From Glaciimonas sp. CA11.2 (GTDB lineage: Bacteria; Pseudomonadota; Gammaproteobacteria; Burkholderiales; Burkholderiaceae_D), in assembly GCF_034314045.1 (NCBI RefSeq), contig NZ_JAVIWL010000001.1, forward strand, positions 5,022,001 through 5,086,000: a stretch of DNA of 64,000 bases, in the 5' to 3' direction. Under the pieces are notes generated by a model, which worked only from the letters and a program-made list of their open reading frames with translations, was not told the origin of the DNA and made no database searches. Both the position numbers and the translations under genes were made by a program. Positions 29,041-41,273 of this stretch are shown here, piece after piece; the first letter of the stretch is position 1, and every line of letters begins with the position of its first letter.

Positions 29041-31239
29041 ATGAAAAACATAGAATTTCTCCGAATTACGTCCCTACGCGGACCAAATATATGGACGTAT
29101 CGTTCAGCGCTAGAAGCTTGGATCGATATCGGAGAACTGGAAGATTGCCCTTCCAACGTCATTCCAGGCTTTAACCAGCGTCTGACAAGCTGGTTACCGT
29201 CGTTGATCGAACATCGTTGCAGCTACGGCGAACGTGGTGGTTTTGTGCAGCGCCTGACTGACGGCACCTGGCCCGGTCATATTTTGGAACATGTCACTTT
29301 AGAATTGCAAAATTTAGCCGGTTTACCGGGCGGTTTTGGCAAAGCGCGTGAAACATCCAAGCGCGGCGTTTATAAAGTGGTCGTCCGCGCACGTCACGAA
29401 CAAGTCACTCGCGCCGCTCTATACGCCGCACGCGATCTTGTGATGGCAGCGATTGAAGATCGTCCATTTGACGTTTCCGCCCAGATCACCATCTTACGAG
29501 AAATGGTTGATTCGCTATGTCTTGGGCCAAGCACCGCCTGTATAGTTGATGCAGCCGATCAACGCCGCATTCCTTCGTTGCGACTGTCAACCGGCAATCT
29601 GGTACAGCTTGGTCATGGCGCGCGCCAAAGACGCATCTGGACCGCAGAGACGGATCAAACCAGCGCCATCGCAGAAAGTATTTCACGCGACAAAGATCTG
29701 ACCAAAAGCTTGTTGCAAGCTTGCGGCGTGCCGATTCCGGAAGGACGCCTGGTCGACAGCGCCGAAGATGCATGGCTGGCCGCTGAAGATATCGGGTTGC
29801 CTGTCGTGGTCAAACCCACCGATGCTAACCACGGTCGTGGCGTTTTCATCGACTTAAATACCCGCGCCGAAGTCGAAACCGCCTACGCTGTTGCGCTGGA
29901 GGAAGGTAGCAGTGTCATCGTCGAGCGTTTTGTGCGAGGCAACGAACATCGCCTGCTGATTGTTGGCGGCAAGTTGGCCGCTGCCACACGCGGCGAACCG
30001 CTGTCAGTGACTGGTGACGGCAAATCAACTATCAGCGAACTAATCGACAGTCAGTTAAATAGCGATCCCCGACGCGGCGATTTGGAAGAGCATCCCCTTA
30101 ATCCGATCATTTTGGATCAAGAACCTATCATCAGAATGGAGCTGGAACGTCAGGGTTATTCCTCCACCACGATTCCACCTGAAGATAAGCAAGTACTCAT
30201 TCAGCGCACCGGTAACGTATCAATCGACGTCACTGCAAAAGTTCATCCTAGTGTCATCGCTGCGGCATCACTGGCAGCACGCATTATCGGTCTGGATATC
30301 GCTGGCGTCGATTTGGTGGCAGAAGATATATCCCAACCCCTGGAAAAACAACGCGGTGCGATTGTCGAAGTCAATGCTGGACCAGGGCTGTTGATGCATC
30401 TGAAGCCAGCCGAAGGCGAGCCGCAACCGGTCGGACAAGCCATCATTAATCACCTGTTCTCAGGTGAAGAAAATGGTCGCATTCCAATAGTTGGTGTCGC
30501 TGGTACGCATGGCAAAACTGTGGTTTCTCACTTGATCGCTCGTCTGCTGAATCTGAATGGACAGCATACCGGCCTGGCATGCAGCGATGGCCTTTACTTC
30601 AACAATCAACAAGTTGAGAAAAGTAATTGCGCGCATTGGACCGGCGCGCATCGGGTATTGCTTAATCGTGCGGTAGAAGCTGCCGTATTCGAAAATGGCG
30701 GCACGACTATATTAGCCGAAGGGTTGGCCTACGATCGTTGTCAAGTCGGTGTGGTGACTAACATCGCCGCAAATGACCAACTACCTGAATACTATATTGA
30801 CGATGCAGAGCAAATGGCAAAGGTACTTCGGACCCAGGTCGATATTGTCCTGCCGACCGGCGTTGCCGTTCTGAACGCGGCAGACCGTTTAGTGGTTCCA
30901 ATGGCAGAGTTGTGCGATGGCGAAGTTATTTTCTTTGGTATCGATCAAACGCTACCGGTGATCACCGAACATCTGGCCCAAGACAAACGCGCCGTATTCG
31001 TTCGTCAAGGACAAATCATACTGGCAAGCGGCAAGGATGAAATCATGTTGGCGCGTGTCGCTACCATCCCATTGACTGCCGACGGTCAACCGACCTTTCA
31101 GACAGAAAATGTATTGGCAGCAGTCGCAGCAACCTGGGCCCTTGGTATTTCGGTGGATTTGATTCGTGCGTGCATCGAGACCTTTAATATGGAACAAGTT
31201 GTGCCACATGCCAAATCACGAAAAAAACAATTGGCGTAA
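29041..31239 (+). CDS. Cyanophycin synthetase-like protein, shorter paralogue (CphA2/CphA' type)
   Basis: 732 aa. It has the N-terminal cyanophycin synthetase domain (starting IEFLRITSLRGPNIWTYRSA), an ATP-grasp domain (about 215-465; VVVKPTDANHGRGVFIDL and IVEVNAGPGLLMHLKP) and a Mur-ligase-like central domain with an intact P-loop GVAGTHGKTVVSHLIA. Compared with the neighbouring 856-aa CphA it stops just after the segment FQTENVLAAVAATWAL and lacks the last Mur domain of roughly 125 residues. Cyanophycin synthetases add Asp and Arg alternately to a poly-Asp backbone; short CphA2 forms in cyanobacteria reuse beta-Asp-Arg dipeptides, so a similar or accessory role is plausible here. The ATG has only a weak ribosome binding site. 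It precedes cphA by 191 bp in the same direction. Confidence 0.88.
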   Translation: MKNIEFLRITSLRGPNIWTYRSALEAWIDIGELEDCPSNVIPGFNQRLTSWLPSLIEHRCSYGERGGFVQRLTDGTWPGHILEHVTLELQNLAGLPGGFGKARETSKRGVYKVVVRARHEQVTRAALYAARDLVMAAIEDRPFDVSAQITILREMVDSLCLGPSTACIVDAADQRRIPSLRLSTGNLVQLGHGARQRRIWTAETDQTSAIAESISRDKDLTKSLLQACGVPIPEGRLVDSAEDAWLAAEDIGLPVVVKPTDANHGRGVFIDLNTRAEVETAYAVALEEGSSVIVERFVRGNEHRLLIVGGKLAAATRGEPLSVTGDGKSTISELIDSQLNSDPRRGDLEEHPLNPIILDQEPIIRMELERQGYSSTTIPPEDKQVLIQRTGNVSIDVTAKVHPSVIAAASLAARIIGLDIAGVDLVAEDISQPLEKQRGAIVEVNAGPGLLMHLKPAEGEPQPVGQAIINHLFSGEENGRIPIVGVAGTHGKTVVSHLIARLLNLNGQHTGLACSDGLYFNNQQVEKSNCAHWTGAHRVLLNRAVEAAVFENGGTTILAEGLAYDRCQVGVVTNIAANDQLPEYYIDDAEQMAKVLRTQVDIVLPTGVAVLNAADRLVVPMAELCDGEVIFFGIDQTLPVITEHLAQDKRAVFVRQGQIILASGKDEIMLARVATIPLTADGQPTFQTENVLAAVAATWALGISVDLIRACIETFNMEQVVPHAKSRKKQLA

Positions 31240-31430
31240 TCAATTCACCAGCACACGTAAATATGTTGTGTAAGAAATATAAGAGCATGATGTGATGTTG
31301 CGGTGATTGATTTGGCATTGCCCTTAAACCAAGACATTTTATGTTTGGATTGCCAGGATTTACATTTGGCAACCCACATTAGTACCCATTAAAATTGGTC
31401 TAACAAACCAAAAAATCAGGAAACTTGTTA

Positions 31431-34001
31431 ATGGACGTATCACGTATCCGAATTCTACGCGGCCCAAATTTATGGAGCCGCCACACAGCGATTGAAGCAA
31501 TCGTGTCTTGCGCTGAAGCAGAGCGATCGATTGCCGGAATGGTCGGTTTCGAGACTCGGCTGCGCGCTCGCTTCCCCCATATCGGGTTCCTTGAATCGAC
31601 TGGCAGCGACGACAAGATTTCAATGGCACACGCGCTGGAAAGTGCCGCGCTTGGTCTGCAATCGCAAGCCGGTTGCCCTGTCACGTTCAGTCGGACCGTT
31701 CAAGCCTTGGAATCCGGTGTTTATCAAGTTATCGTTGAATACACCGAAGAAGCAGTCGGCAAACTGGCTTTTGAATTAGCCCAAGCTTTATGCAATGCCG
31801 CCGCCAACAATCAGCCATTCGACTTGGCCGATGCATTGGCCCGTTTGCGAGACCTCGACGAGGACGTGCGTTTGGGGCCAAGTACCGGTTCGATCGTTGA
31901 AGCTGCGATAGCCCGAGGTGTACCATTCCGTCGCCTCACCGATGGTAGCATGGTGCAATTTGGCTGGGGTAGCCGCCAACGTCGTATTCAGGCAGCAGAA
32001 ACCAGCGCTACTAGCGCGATTGCAGAATCGATCGCGCAGGACAAAGAACTCACCAAGATGCTGCTTAACGCGGCGGGTGTTCCTGTCCCGCAAGGCCGCG
32101 TTGTTTCAAACGCTGCCGATGCATGGGACGTTGCGCAAGAAATCGCCAGCCCGGTTGTGGTCAAGCCACGCGACGGTAATCAGGGAAAAGGCGTCGCCGT
32201 CAATATCAACACGCGCGAGCAGGTCTTCGCTGCCTTCGATGTCGCCGCAAAAATCTGTTCGGATGTCATCGTTGAGCGCTATCTGCCAGGACACGACTTT
32301 CGCTTACTCGTGGTCGGCAAAGAAATGGTTGCTGCCGCCAGACGCGATCCGCCGCTCGTTATAGGCGATGGGGTCCACACTGTTCGTGAACTGGTCGACA
32401 AAGTTAACAGCGATCCCTTGCGCGGTGACGGTCATGCGACGCCCCTCACCAAAATTCGCTTCGACACCATCGCTTTGGCAACACTAGCCAAGCAAAATTA
32501 CCAGGCTGATACTATCCCGCCAACAGGCGTGCGTGTAGTTTTACGCAACAACGCCAATCTGAGCACTGGCGGCACCGCCACCGACGTTACCAATGACGTC
32601 CATCCACAAATGGCTGCGCGCGCGGTCGCCGCAGCGCAAATGGTAGGGTTGGATATTTGTGGTGTTGATGTCGTCTGTAACAGCGTCCACAAGCCACTGG
32701 AAGATCAAGAAGGCGGTATCGTTGAAGTAAATGCTGCACCAGGCCTGCGCATGCACATCAGCCCTTCCTACGGCAAAGGCCGCGCGGTCGGCAAGGCCAT
32801 TATCGCAACCATGTTCAGCGCCCATGACGATGGTCGTATTCCATTAGTCGCAGTTGCCGGAACTAACGGCAAAACCACCACCGTGCGCCTTATCGCTCAC
32901 CTGCTAAGTTGCAAAGGCCTGCGTGTCGGCATGACCAACTCAGATGGCGTGTATATCGAAAAGCAGCGCATTGATACCGGCGATTGCAGCGGTCCGCGTA
33001 GCGCTCGCAACGTCCTGATGCACCCTGACGTCGATGCAGCGGTATTCGAAACCGCCCGCGGTGGCGTCTTACGTGAGGGCCTTGGCTTTGATCGCTGTAA
33101 CGTCGCCGTTATTACCAATATCGGCATGGGCGATCATCTTGGCCTGAGTTTTATCAGCACAGTGGAAGACCTTGCCGTAGTCAAACGCGTGATTGTTGAA
33201 AACGTCGCCCCTAACGGTGTTGCAGTATTAAATGCCGGTGATCCGATGGTCACTAACATGGCGAAAGTGTGCCCAGGTTCCGTCACCTTTTTTGCCCATG
33301 ATAATAGCAACCCGGTGATGACGACGCATCGCGCACAAGGTAATCGCGTGGTCTATCTGGATGGTACAGATATCGTCGCGGCCCAAGGTACTAACGAAGT
33401 GCGCCTGCCATTGGCTGAGATTCCATTAACCCGCAACGGTGCTATTCGTTTTCAGATCGAAAATGTGATGGCAGCAACCGCAGCAGCGTGGGCTTTAAAA
33501 CTCGATTGGGAAATCATTCGGACCGGACTGCGCACATTTATCAATGATCCAGCTACCGTACCAGGCCGTTTCAATGTATTCGACTATCGCGGTGCAACGG
33601 TGATCGCTGACTACGGTCACAATCCGGATGCGATTGTCGCGCTGGTTCAGGCGGTTGAAAACATGCCCGCGAAACGCCGTTCTGTTGTCATTAGCGGTGC
33701 AGGTGATCGTCGTGATGAGGATATCCGCCAGCAAACCCAATTGCTGGGTGACGCTTTCGATGAAGTCATCCTTTATCAAGATCAGTGTCAACGTGGGCGC
33801 GCCGATGGTGAAGTATTGGCGCTGCTGCGAGATGGCTTAAAAAATGCGCGCCGTACCACCGCCACCCAAGAAATTAATGGTGAATTCATTGCTATCGACA
33901 CTGCACTGTCAACATTAGGTGAAGGTGACTTATGCCTGATTCTCGTAGATCAGGTCGAGGAAGCGCTGGAACATATTGCAAAGCGAATTGCCGAGGGATA
34001 G
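31431..34001 (+). CDS. cphA: Cyanophycin synthetase
   Basis: 856 aa from the ATG at 31431, which has AGGAAA about nine bases upstream; an in-frame TTG two codons earlier is ignored. The enzyme polymerises L-Asp and L-Arg into cyanophycin with ATP. Domains: N-terminal domain with RIRILRGPNLWSRHTA; ATP-grasp (about 210-465) with VVVKPRDGNQGKGVAVNI and IVEVNAAPGLRMHISP; and a Mur-ligase-like half with P-loop AVAGTNGKTTTVRLIAHLL, FETARGGVLREGLGFDRCNVA (quoted in part) and a full C-terminal domain with DYGHNPDAIVALVQAV. All three domains look complete, so this is the main polymerase. It is followed by a strong terminator. No cyanophycinase gene lies in the window. Confidence 0.97.
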   Translation: MDVSRIRILRGPNLWSRHTAIEAIVSCAEAERSIAGMVGFETRLRARFPHIGFLESTGSDDKISMAHALESAALGLQSQAGCPVTFSRTVQALESGVYQVIVEYTEEAVGKLAFELAQALCNAAANNQPFDLADALARLRDLDEDVRLGPSTGSIVEAAIARGVPFRRLTDGSMVQFGWGSRQRRIQAAETSATSAIAESIAQDKELTKMLLNAAGVPVPQGRVVSNAADAWDVAQEIASPVVVKPRDGNQGKGVAVNINTREQVFAAFDVAAKICSDVIVERYLPGHDFRLLVVGKEMVAAARRDPPLVIGDGVHTVRELVDKVNSDPLRGDGHATPLTKIRFDTIALATLAKQNYQADTIPPTGVRVVLRNNANLSTGGTATDVTNDVHPQMAARAVAAAQMVGLDICGVDVVCNSVHKPLEDQEGGIVEVNAAPGLRMHISPSYGKGRAVGKAIIATMFSAHDDGRIPLVAVAGTNGKTTTVRLIAHLLSCKGLRVGMTNSDGVYIEKQRIDTGDCSGPRSARNVLMHPDVDAAVFETARGGVLREGLGFDRCNVAVITNIGMGDHLGLSFISTVEDLAVVKRVIVENVAPNGVAVLNAGDPMVTNMAKVCPGSVTFFAHDNSNPVMTTHRAQGNRVVYLDGTDIVAAQGTNEVRLPLAEIPLTRNGAIRFQIENVMAATAAAWALKLDWEIIRTGLRTFINDPATVPGRFNVFDYRGATVIADYGHNPDAIVALVQAVENMPAKRRSVVISGAGDRRDEDIRQQTQLLGDAFDEVILYQDQCQRGRADGEVLALLRDGLKNARRTTATQEINGEFIAIDTALSTLGEGDLCLILVDQVEEALEHIAKRIAEG

Positions 34002-34028
34002 ATACTGACATCCTCGACTGATAAAAAA

Positions 34029-34066
34029 ACGGGCTAACCTTATCGAAAGGTTAGCCCGTTTTTTTA
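34029..34066. terminator. Strong bidirectional terminator after cphA
   Basis: Perfect 13-bp stem ACGGGCTAACCTT (34029-34041) / AAGGTTAGCCCGT (34047-34059) with a 5-nt loop, preceded by seven A and followed by seven T. It closes the cphA2-cphA unit. Confidence 0.93.
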
Positions 34067-34204
34067 GTGCTTAAACTTGTTAAGTAATGATAACTTCATC
34101 ATTTCAAACAACCCTTTAATACATAACAATGATGCTTATGACGTGATTATCAACTTAAATTGGCCATGATCCTACAAAATGACATCTTGTACGTCAGAGT
34201 TTCG

Positions 34205-34741
34205 TCAGTCGTCATCATCCGGATCTAACTCTGGAAACAACACAGAAGTATAGCCAAAAAGTGCTAAATCCTTGATCCGCATTGGATACAAAACGCCATC
34301 TAAATGATCACACTCGTGCTGAACAACCCGCGCATGAAATGCATCAACCGTGCGACTAATCGGGGCACCGTACTGATCGACACCTTCGTAATGTAAATTA
34401 GTCCAACGCGGCACCACGCCGCGCATCCCTGGCACTGACAAGCAACCTTCCCAGGCGTCATCGGTGATATCTGACAAGGGCCGCAACACCGGGTTGATCA
34501 ACACTGTCTCGGGTACTGGCTCAGCCTCAGGATAGCGGACACTATTTTTAAAACCAAAAATAACGATGCGTAAGTTGACGCCGATTTGCGGTGCGGCCAA
34601 ACCAGCACCATTTGCCGCATGCATGGTGTCAAACATATCGGCGATCAGCGCTTCTAGCTCGGGGGTATTAAAGTCGGTGACCGGTTCTGCTTTCAACAGC
34701 AGACGCGGATCACCCATTTTTAGAATTTCACGAACGCTCAT
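34205..34741 (-). CDS. def: Peptide deformylase
   Basis: 178 aa. Removes the formyl group from N-terminal fMet. The three metalloenzyme motifs are visible: [12 protein letters not shown] (motif 1), [12 protein letters not shown] with the Cys ligand (motif 2) and [13 protein letters not shown] with the HExxH-type His ligands (motif 3). [20 protein letters not shown] is the usual N-terminus. It stands alone, not beside fmt as in the classical def-fmt pair, so it is probably one of two or more deformylases in the genome. Confidence 0.96.
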   Translation of the reverse strand: MSVREILKMGDPRLLLKAEPVTDFNTPELEALIADMFDTMHAANGAGLAAPQIGVNLRIVIFGFKNSVRYPEAEPVPETVLINPVLRPLSDITDDAWEGCLSVPGMRGVVPRWTNLHYEGVDQYGAPISRTVDAFHARVVQHECDHLDGVLYPMRIKDLALFGYTSVLFPELDPDDDD

Positions 34742-35102
34742 AGAATCAATCGAGAAGCAGAGTATTGGAAGGACCTTATTTTAACCTCAGTTCAGTGAGA
34801 TTCGAAAGTAATGAAATATTCCTTTGAAACTACATTCTCGGTTTACAGCACGATTGGTTTGCAGCACAGCCGAGCATACCTTCAGCTTCACCTTCCCAAT
34901 ACCGTCCTGCTATCGGTTTTGGAAGCGTGATGTCAATTTATGTTTTCTTCGTATTAATGTTCTGACAAATTTTTCAACTTCCGTATCTAAGTCGTTTCCC
35001 TAAGCACTGCGCGTGCGCTCGTAATTTTGCACTAATTTCTTGTATCTTGCGTTTTGGCAGCTATCTGGGAACGACTTTTTTAATATTTTTTATCGGATCA
35101 AT
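34742..35102. other. Gene-free stretch between def and a secreted protein gene
   Basis: 361 bp, AT-rich. It must carry the def promoter (minus) and the promoter for the gene at 35103 (plus). No repeats, RNA genes or coding remnants were recognised. Confidence 0.4.
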
Positions 35103-36206
35103 ATGCATCGCAATATAAGTAGTAAATTTTCTCAATTTCCGGGTTCTTTTCTCTTTCGAATTCTTACAATTTTTTGCCTGTCTGCGACACTGCATGCGGC
35201 GCCGCTCAATCCGCCGAAAACTGATAAACCTTTTGGATTTTCCCTATCCGGATTTTCTCAAGATATTCCTGAACCTTACACGCTCTATCGCGATGGGCAA
35301 TTCGTTAAACATGGACTTACCGATAAAGCGGGAAAGGGTTACATTAAAAATTATATTAAAACGAGTTGTTACGTCATTCTATTGAGCAATGACCAACGTC
35401 TAAAAGTGAATCCAAAGGGAAAAGAGTGCAACGAATATAAATTACCGATCGATATTGAAGATGATGCTGCGACAAAAGCAAAAAAAGAAACAGATAAATT
35501 ACGCGAAGAAGAAATGCAGAACGATTATAAGAAGCAAGCTGCTGCCAACGATGATGAGCTAGCCTGGTTAGGAAAATTACCACCTATCTGGTCAAGTGAG
35601 GTTTTTGAAGAGCGAACTTCAAAATTATTTGAAAAAATGGGCATTGATATGGATGTCGGCACCATTGATCTGAATCAGTTCGCATGCAAAAATCCCGCTC
35701 AGATTGGCGACATTCCTGACATGGACGCGGTGAACGAGTTTTTGGAAGCAACTATTGCAACACTCTCAGATCCACATTCTAAGAAGGGAAAATATTATGC
35801 AAAAAATATTAATACCATCTGGAGGAATCTAGTATCAGCTGCGGCAAAAGGGAATTGGTTGGCACGCGTACAAATTTATCGACTATTAGGTAGAAAGCAC
35901 CACGATAAAATGAGCTACCTTGAACGGTATCGTCTATTGCAGGTAACGGAATGGTTGCAAGAGAAAAAAATTGGCTCACTTTATGGTTTATTCGGGGTTG
36001 CTCTGGAAGCGACTGGATTCTCGGACAATGGTTTTTTGGATCGATTCTCTGCAATGAAAGGTAGCTACGGATCGCAATACGTATTAGGTACTTCGCTGCT
36101 TAGTGACCCAGATCCTAAGCTGCAAGAAACAGGAAAAAGGATGATAAATTGTGCCCGCTCTGCCCTACCTGCATTTGCAAAGCTATATAAGCCTGCGCCC
36201 AAATAG
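35103..36206 (+). CDS. Secreted protein of unknown function
   Basis: 367 aa from the ATG at 35103; an upstream in-frame TTG (35040) would bury the signal peptide. The N-terminus is a clear Sec signal: basic stretch, hydrophobic LFRILTIFCLSATLHA, likely cleavage after LHA near residue 32. A short beta-rich part follows (IPEPYTLYRDGQFVKHGLTD), resembling the small beta modules at the ends of type VI secretion spike proteins and effectors. Then come a charged Lys/Glu-rich linker (DDAATKAKKETDKLREEEMQ) and an alpha-helical C-terminal half (about 200-365) with helices of Sel1-like spacing (SAAAKGNWLARVQIYRLLG, GSYGSQYVLGTSLL). I do not recognise a named family. Codon use is AT-richer than in neighbouring core genes, suggesting later acquisition. 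It may form a pair with the membrane protein gene 115 bp downstream. Confidence 0.75.
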   Translation: MHRNISSKFSQFPGSFLFRILTIFCLSATLHAAPLNPPKTDKPFGFSLSGFSQDIPEPYTLYRDGQFVKHGLTDKAGKGYIKNYIKTSCYVILLSNDQRLKVNPKGKECNEYKLPIDIEDDAATKAKKETDKLREEEMQNDYKKQAAANDDELAWLGKLPPIWSSEVFEERTSKLFEKMGIDMDVGTIDLNQFACKNPAQIGDIPDMDAVNEFLEATIATLSDPHSKKGKYYAKNINTIWRNLVSAAAKGNWLARVQIYRLLGRKHHDKMSYLERYRLLQVTEWLQEKKIGSLYGLFGVALEATGFSDNGFLDRFSAMKGSYGSQYVLGTSLLSDPDPKLQETGKRMINCARSALPAFAKLYKPAPK

Positions 36207-36321
36207 GGTTGGACTTTTGGGCATTGATCACCGACTCGCACAGCGCAACGTGGCTCAGTCGGATGACGCCGATGTAAGCCTAATTGCATTCACATAAATT
36301 CTGCCTAATCTCAAAAAAAAT

Positions 36322-36792
36322 ATGACCATAAAAGCATACCAGCACACTCGAAGCTTATGGAAGGGGGCTCTCATATCACCGTTGATAGTTCCCTTGTGTA
36401 TGTGCATTTACCTCGTGGCCTTCTTTATAGGATGTACAGATGAAGTGTCTATTGCAGTCTTCTATGATTTGCGGCTAGCGCTATTTGCTATCATGTGCAT
36501 TGGCGGCTTTTTCACTTACTCCATCACCTTTGTATTGGTTGTGCCGATGGCTCTATGGCTGCGGCGAAAACAGGCCCTATCGTCAGTGCGCCTGTGCATC
36601 TGGTGCGCTGCGCTCGGGCCTGTGACATTGTTCCTTTATGCACGACTACTAAACGGATCTTCTGCAGAAATTAACTATGAAGAAGTCCTTTTCGGTATTG
36701 GGTTCGGTCTGTGCTCGGGTATTGTTTTTTGTGCGGCTTCGGGCGTGAGGCTGCTGGCCCGCCATTCTCAAAAAAATCAAGACGCAGCATGA
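36322..36792 (+). CDS. Small integral membrane protein of unknown function
   Basis: 156 aa with about four hydrophobic segments: LIVPLCMCIYLVAFFIG, LALFAIMCIGGFFTYSITFV running into LVVPMALWL, LCIWCAALGPVTLFLYARLL and VLFGIGFGLCSGIVFCAASG. The loops are short and Arg/Lys-rich (WLRRKQAL), consistent with an inner-membrane protein. No signal peptide beyond the first helix and no family recognised. It follows the secreted protein gene in the same direction. After its TGA, the same reading frame continues with sensible-looking codons for about 85 more codons broken by TAA and TAG, so this gene may be the surviving N-terminal part of a longer one. Confidence 0.6.
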   Translation: MTIKAYQHTRSLWKGALISPLIVPLCMCIYLVAFFIGCTDEVSIAVFYDLRLALFAIMCIGGFFTYSITFVLVVPMALWLRRKQALSSVRLCIWCAALGPVTLFLYARLLNGSSAEINYEEVLFGIGFGLCSGIVFCAASGVRLLARHSQKNQDAA

Positions 36793-37053
36793 ATTACCCC
36801 GGTCAGCGGTGCATGGCGCGCCAACTGCGACGTGTCACACCCGCACGTGAACTTTGTTCACGCACATCGCGATCGCATCCGCTATTTTGAGGAAGACAAA
36901 CCATTGTGGTGGGGCTTCATGCATGAGTAAAAGGAAAATGATCCGCGCCTGGTTTAGACCCTGTTGAAGACCAAACCTGCTTGGGTAGAAGCCGGGACGT
37001 TGCACCAGAAAACTGATCCTTTGGTGTGGGATTACCTGTTTAGTCCCGTTTGA
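36793..37053 (+). pseudogene. Decayed coding remnant in frame with the membrane protein gene
   Basis: Directly after the TGA of the preceding ORF and in the same frame, the sequence reads as a protein-like string (VSGAWRANCDVSHPHVNFVH, then RDRIRYFEEDKPLWWGFMHE). It is interrupted by TAA at 36928-36930 and TAG at 36955-36957, continues as TLLKTKPAWVEAGTLHQKTD and stops at 37051-37053. The Trp-rich, charged composition looks coding rather than random. It could be the lost C-terminus of the 156-aa membrane protein or a separate dead gene. No family is recognised. Confidence 0.45.
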
Positions 37054-37497
37054 TATAACCGCGTTTTAAAAACAGATTCGGTTTTTTCCTGCTGCCATTT
37101 TTTGAGGGCTTAAATCGGGGTTTTTCCATCAATCGCCGGTTGCGGGATATGGTGGATGGTAGAACCCATGCAGTTTATCTCCCCATGAGAGCAGTGTCCG
37201 GTTCAAGATTATTGCACCGAAAACTGCTAATCAGGGCATCTAAGCGCGCCTTTGCTCTGAAGTAAGGCCAACTACGAATCGGGATATGATTGCACGGTAC
37301 TAAACAGCTAGTCTGTAACACAGCCACTTGTTTTTTCCACGCATCTGATCGGAAATATCTTAAAGAAAGTTTTTTTCATGAGATTTTTTTTGAAACCCTC
37401 ACGGCAGTCCACGCTGACCTGCTCCGCATTATGTAGAGAAGCGCTTGTGAGAATCACAGGCGCAATACTTCAGGGTTTAGAAGGTGCCGAAGGAAAT
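37054..37497. other. Gene-free stretch upstream of galU 3' end
   Basis: About 440 bp. It contains a hairpin (37441-37450 / 37454-37463, 9 of 10 bp paired) next to the end of galU on the minus strand, possibly its 3' end structure, though without a T-run. A 69-codon plus-strand frame (37378-37587) runs into galU antisense and is not called. Nothing else recognised. Confidence 0.4.
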
Positions 37498-38373
37498 TTA
37501 CTGAAATTGTTTCAGATATTCAGCGAACTCAGGACCGGTTTCATGGTGCTTGAGGCCCATTGCCAACGTTGCTTTCAGATAGCCTAATTTCGAACCACAA
37601 TCGTAGCGCTGACCAGCGTAGCGGTATGCTAATACCTTTTCTTTTTCCATCAATGCCGCAATACCATCGGTTAATTGAATTTCACCGCCAGCGCCCTTAC
37701 CCGTCGCTTCCAGACAGTCGAAAATACCATTCGTCAGTACGTATCTTCCGACGACCGCCAATGTAGACGGTGCATCCGCAGGAAGTGGCTTTTCAACGAT
37801 ACTATTTACGCGTTCCAAATTTGGTTTAAAAGAGTCAATACTGACGATCCCGTATTGTTTAGTGTCCGCGCGCGGCACATCCTGCACTGCCAATACGCTA
37901 CTACCCTCTTGCTCAAACACGTCGGTCATTTGCGCTAATACCGAGCGCTGGCCCGCGTCGACATCCATAAAGTCATCTGCCAACAATACCGCAAACGGTT
38001 CATCACCAATGACAGGGCGTGCGCACAGTACCGCGTGCCCAAGACCCAACGGTGCCGATTGACGGATAAAAATACAATTTACGTGCTTAGGAATAACATT
38101 ACGCACCAGATCCAGCAGCCTGATTTTTCCGGCTGCTTCCAATTCACTTTCAAGTTCATACACGGTATCGAAGTGATCTTCAATCGCTCGTTTGTTCCGA
38201 CCGGTAATAAATACCATATCAGTAATACCCGCAGCGACAGCCTCCTCAACAGCGTACTGAATTAAAGGTTTATCGACAATCGGAAGCATTTCTTTCGGCT
38301 GCGCTTTGGTGGCTGGCAAAAAACGGCTACCCAACCCGGCTACCGGGAATACTGCTTTTCTAATTTTTGTCAT
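37498..38373 (-). CDS. galU: UTP--glucose-1-phosphate uridylyltransferase
   Basis: 291 aa. Makes UDP-glucose for LPS, exopolysaccharide and galactose metabolism in the cytoplasm. Nucleotidyltransferase signature near the N-terminus: [20 protein letters not shown] (G-G-x-R and Lys), followed by [32 protein letters not shown] holds the metal-binding Asp, and [18 protein letters not shown] is the C-terminal family motif. It lies downstream of ligA on the same strand. The first-position ATG has AGAAAGCGATC before it. Confidence 0.97.
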   Translation of the reverse strand: MTKIRKAVFPVAGLGSRFLPATKAQPKEMLPIVDKPLIQYAVEEAVAAGITDMVFITGRNKRAIEDHFDTVYELESELEAAGKIRLLDLVRNVIPKHVNCIFIRQSAPLGLGHAVLCARPVIGDEPFAVLLADDFMDVDAGQRSVLAQMTDVFEQEGSSVLAVQDVPRADTKQYGIVSIDSFKPNLERVNSIVEKPLPADAPSTLAVVGRYVLTNGIFDCLEATGKGAGGEIQLTDGIAALMEKEKVLAYRYAGQRYDCGSKLGYLKATLAMGLKHHETGPEFAEYLKQFQ

Positions 38374-38684
38374 GATCGCTTTCTAAAAGAGTGCGTAAAT
38401 CAATTTATGCGGAGGCTGTTCGATGAAGTCTTCCGCGTTACTAAGCTTGGACAAAGCTTGCCCTGTATCAGCGTGCCTTAAACCCTTGACGACGAAACTG
38501 GCCATTCTCGCTAGTGTCCAGCTCCTCTGAACGCGTTCAGCTAGGATTGCTTTTCAGAATAAATTTCTATTTAACTAAGAATTTGACTTGGTTTTCGCCG
38601 GGAGGTTCGCAAAACAATCTATCCCATTGATCAAAGACTGTAGCCCAGTGCCTTGATTATGCGTCAATTATTGTCTGTATAACA
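38374..38684. other. ligA-galU intergenic stretch
   Basis: 311 bp on the minus-strand path from ligA to galU. It contains a perfect 14-bp palindrome CTGAACGCGTTCAG (38527-38540) and a small AAGCTT...AAGCTT repeat near 38442-38458. No gene or RNA was recognised; the galU promoter is expected here. Confidence 0.4.

Positions 38685-41273
<2,589 letters not shown>

Noticed and set aside
37378..37587. A 69-codon plus-strand frame overlapping the end of galU
   Set aside because: Its second half is antisense to conserved galU sequence and nothing supports translation.
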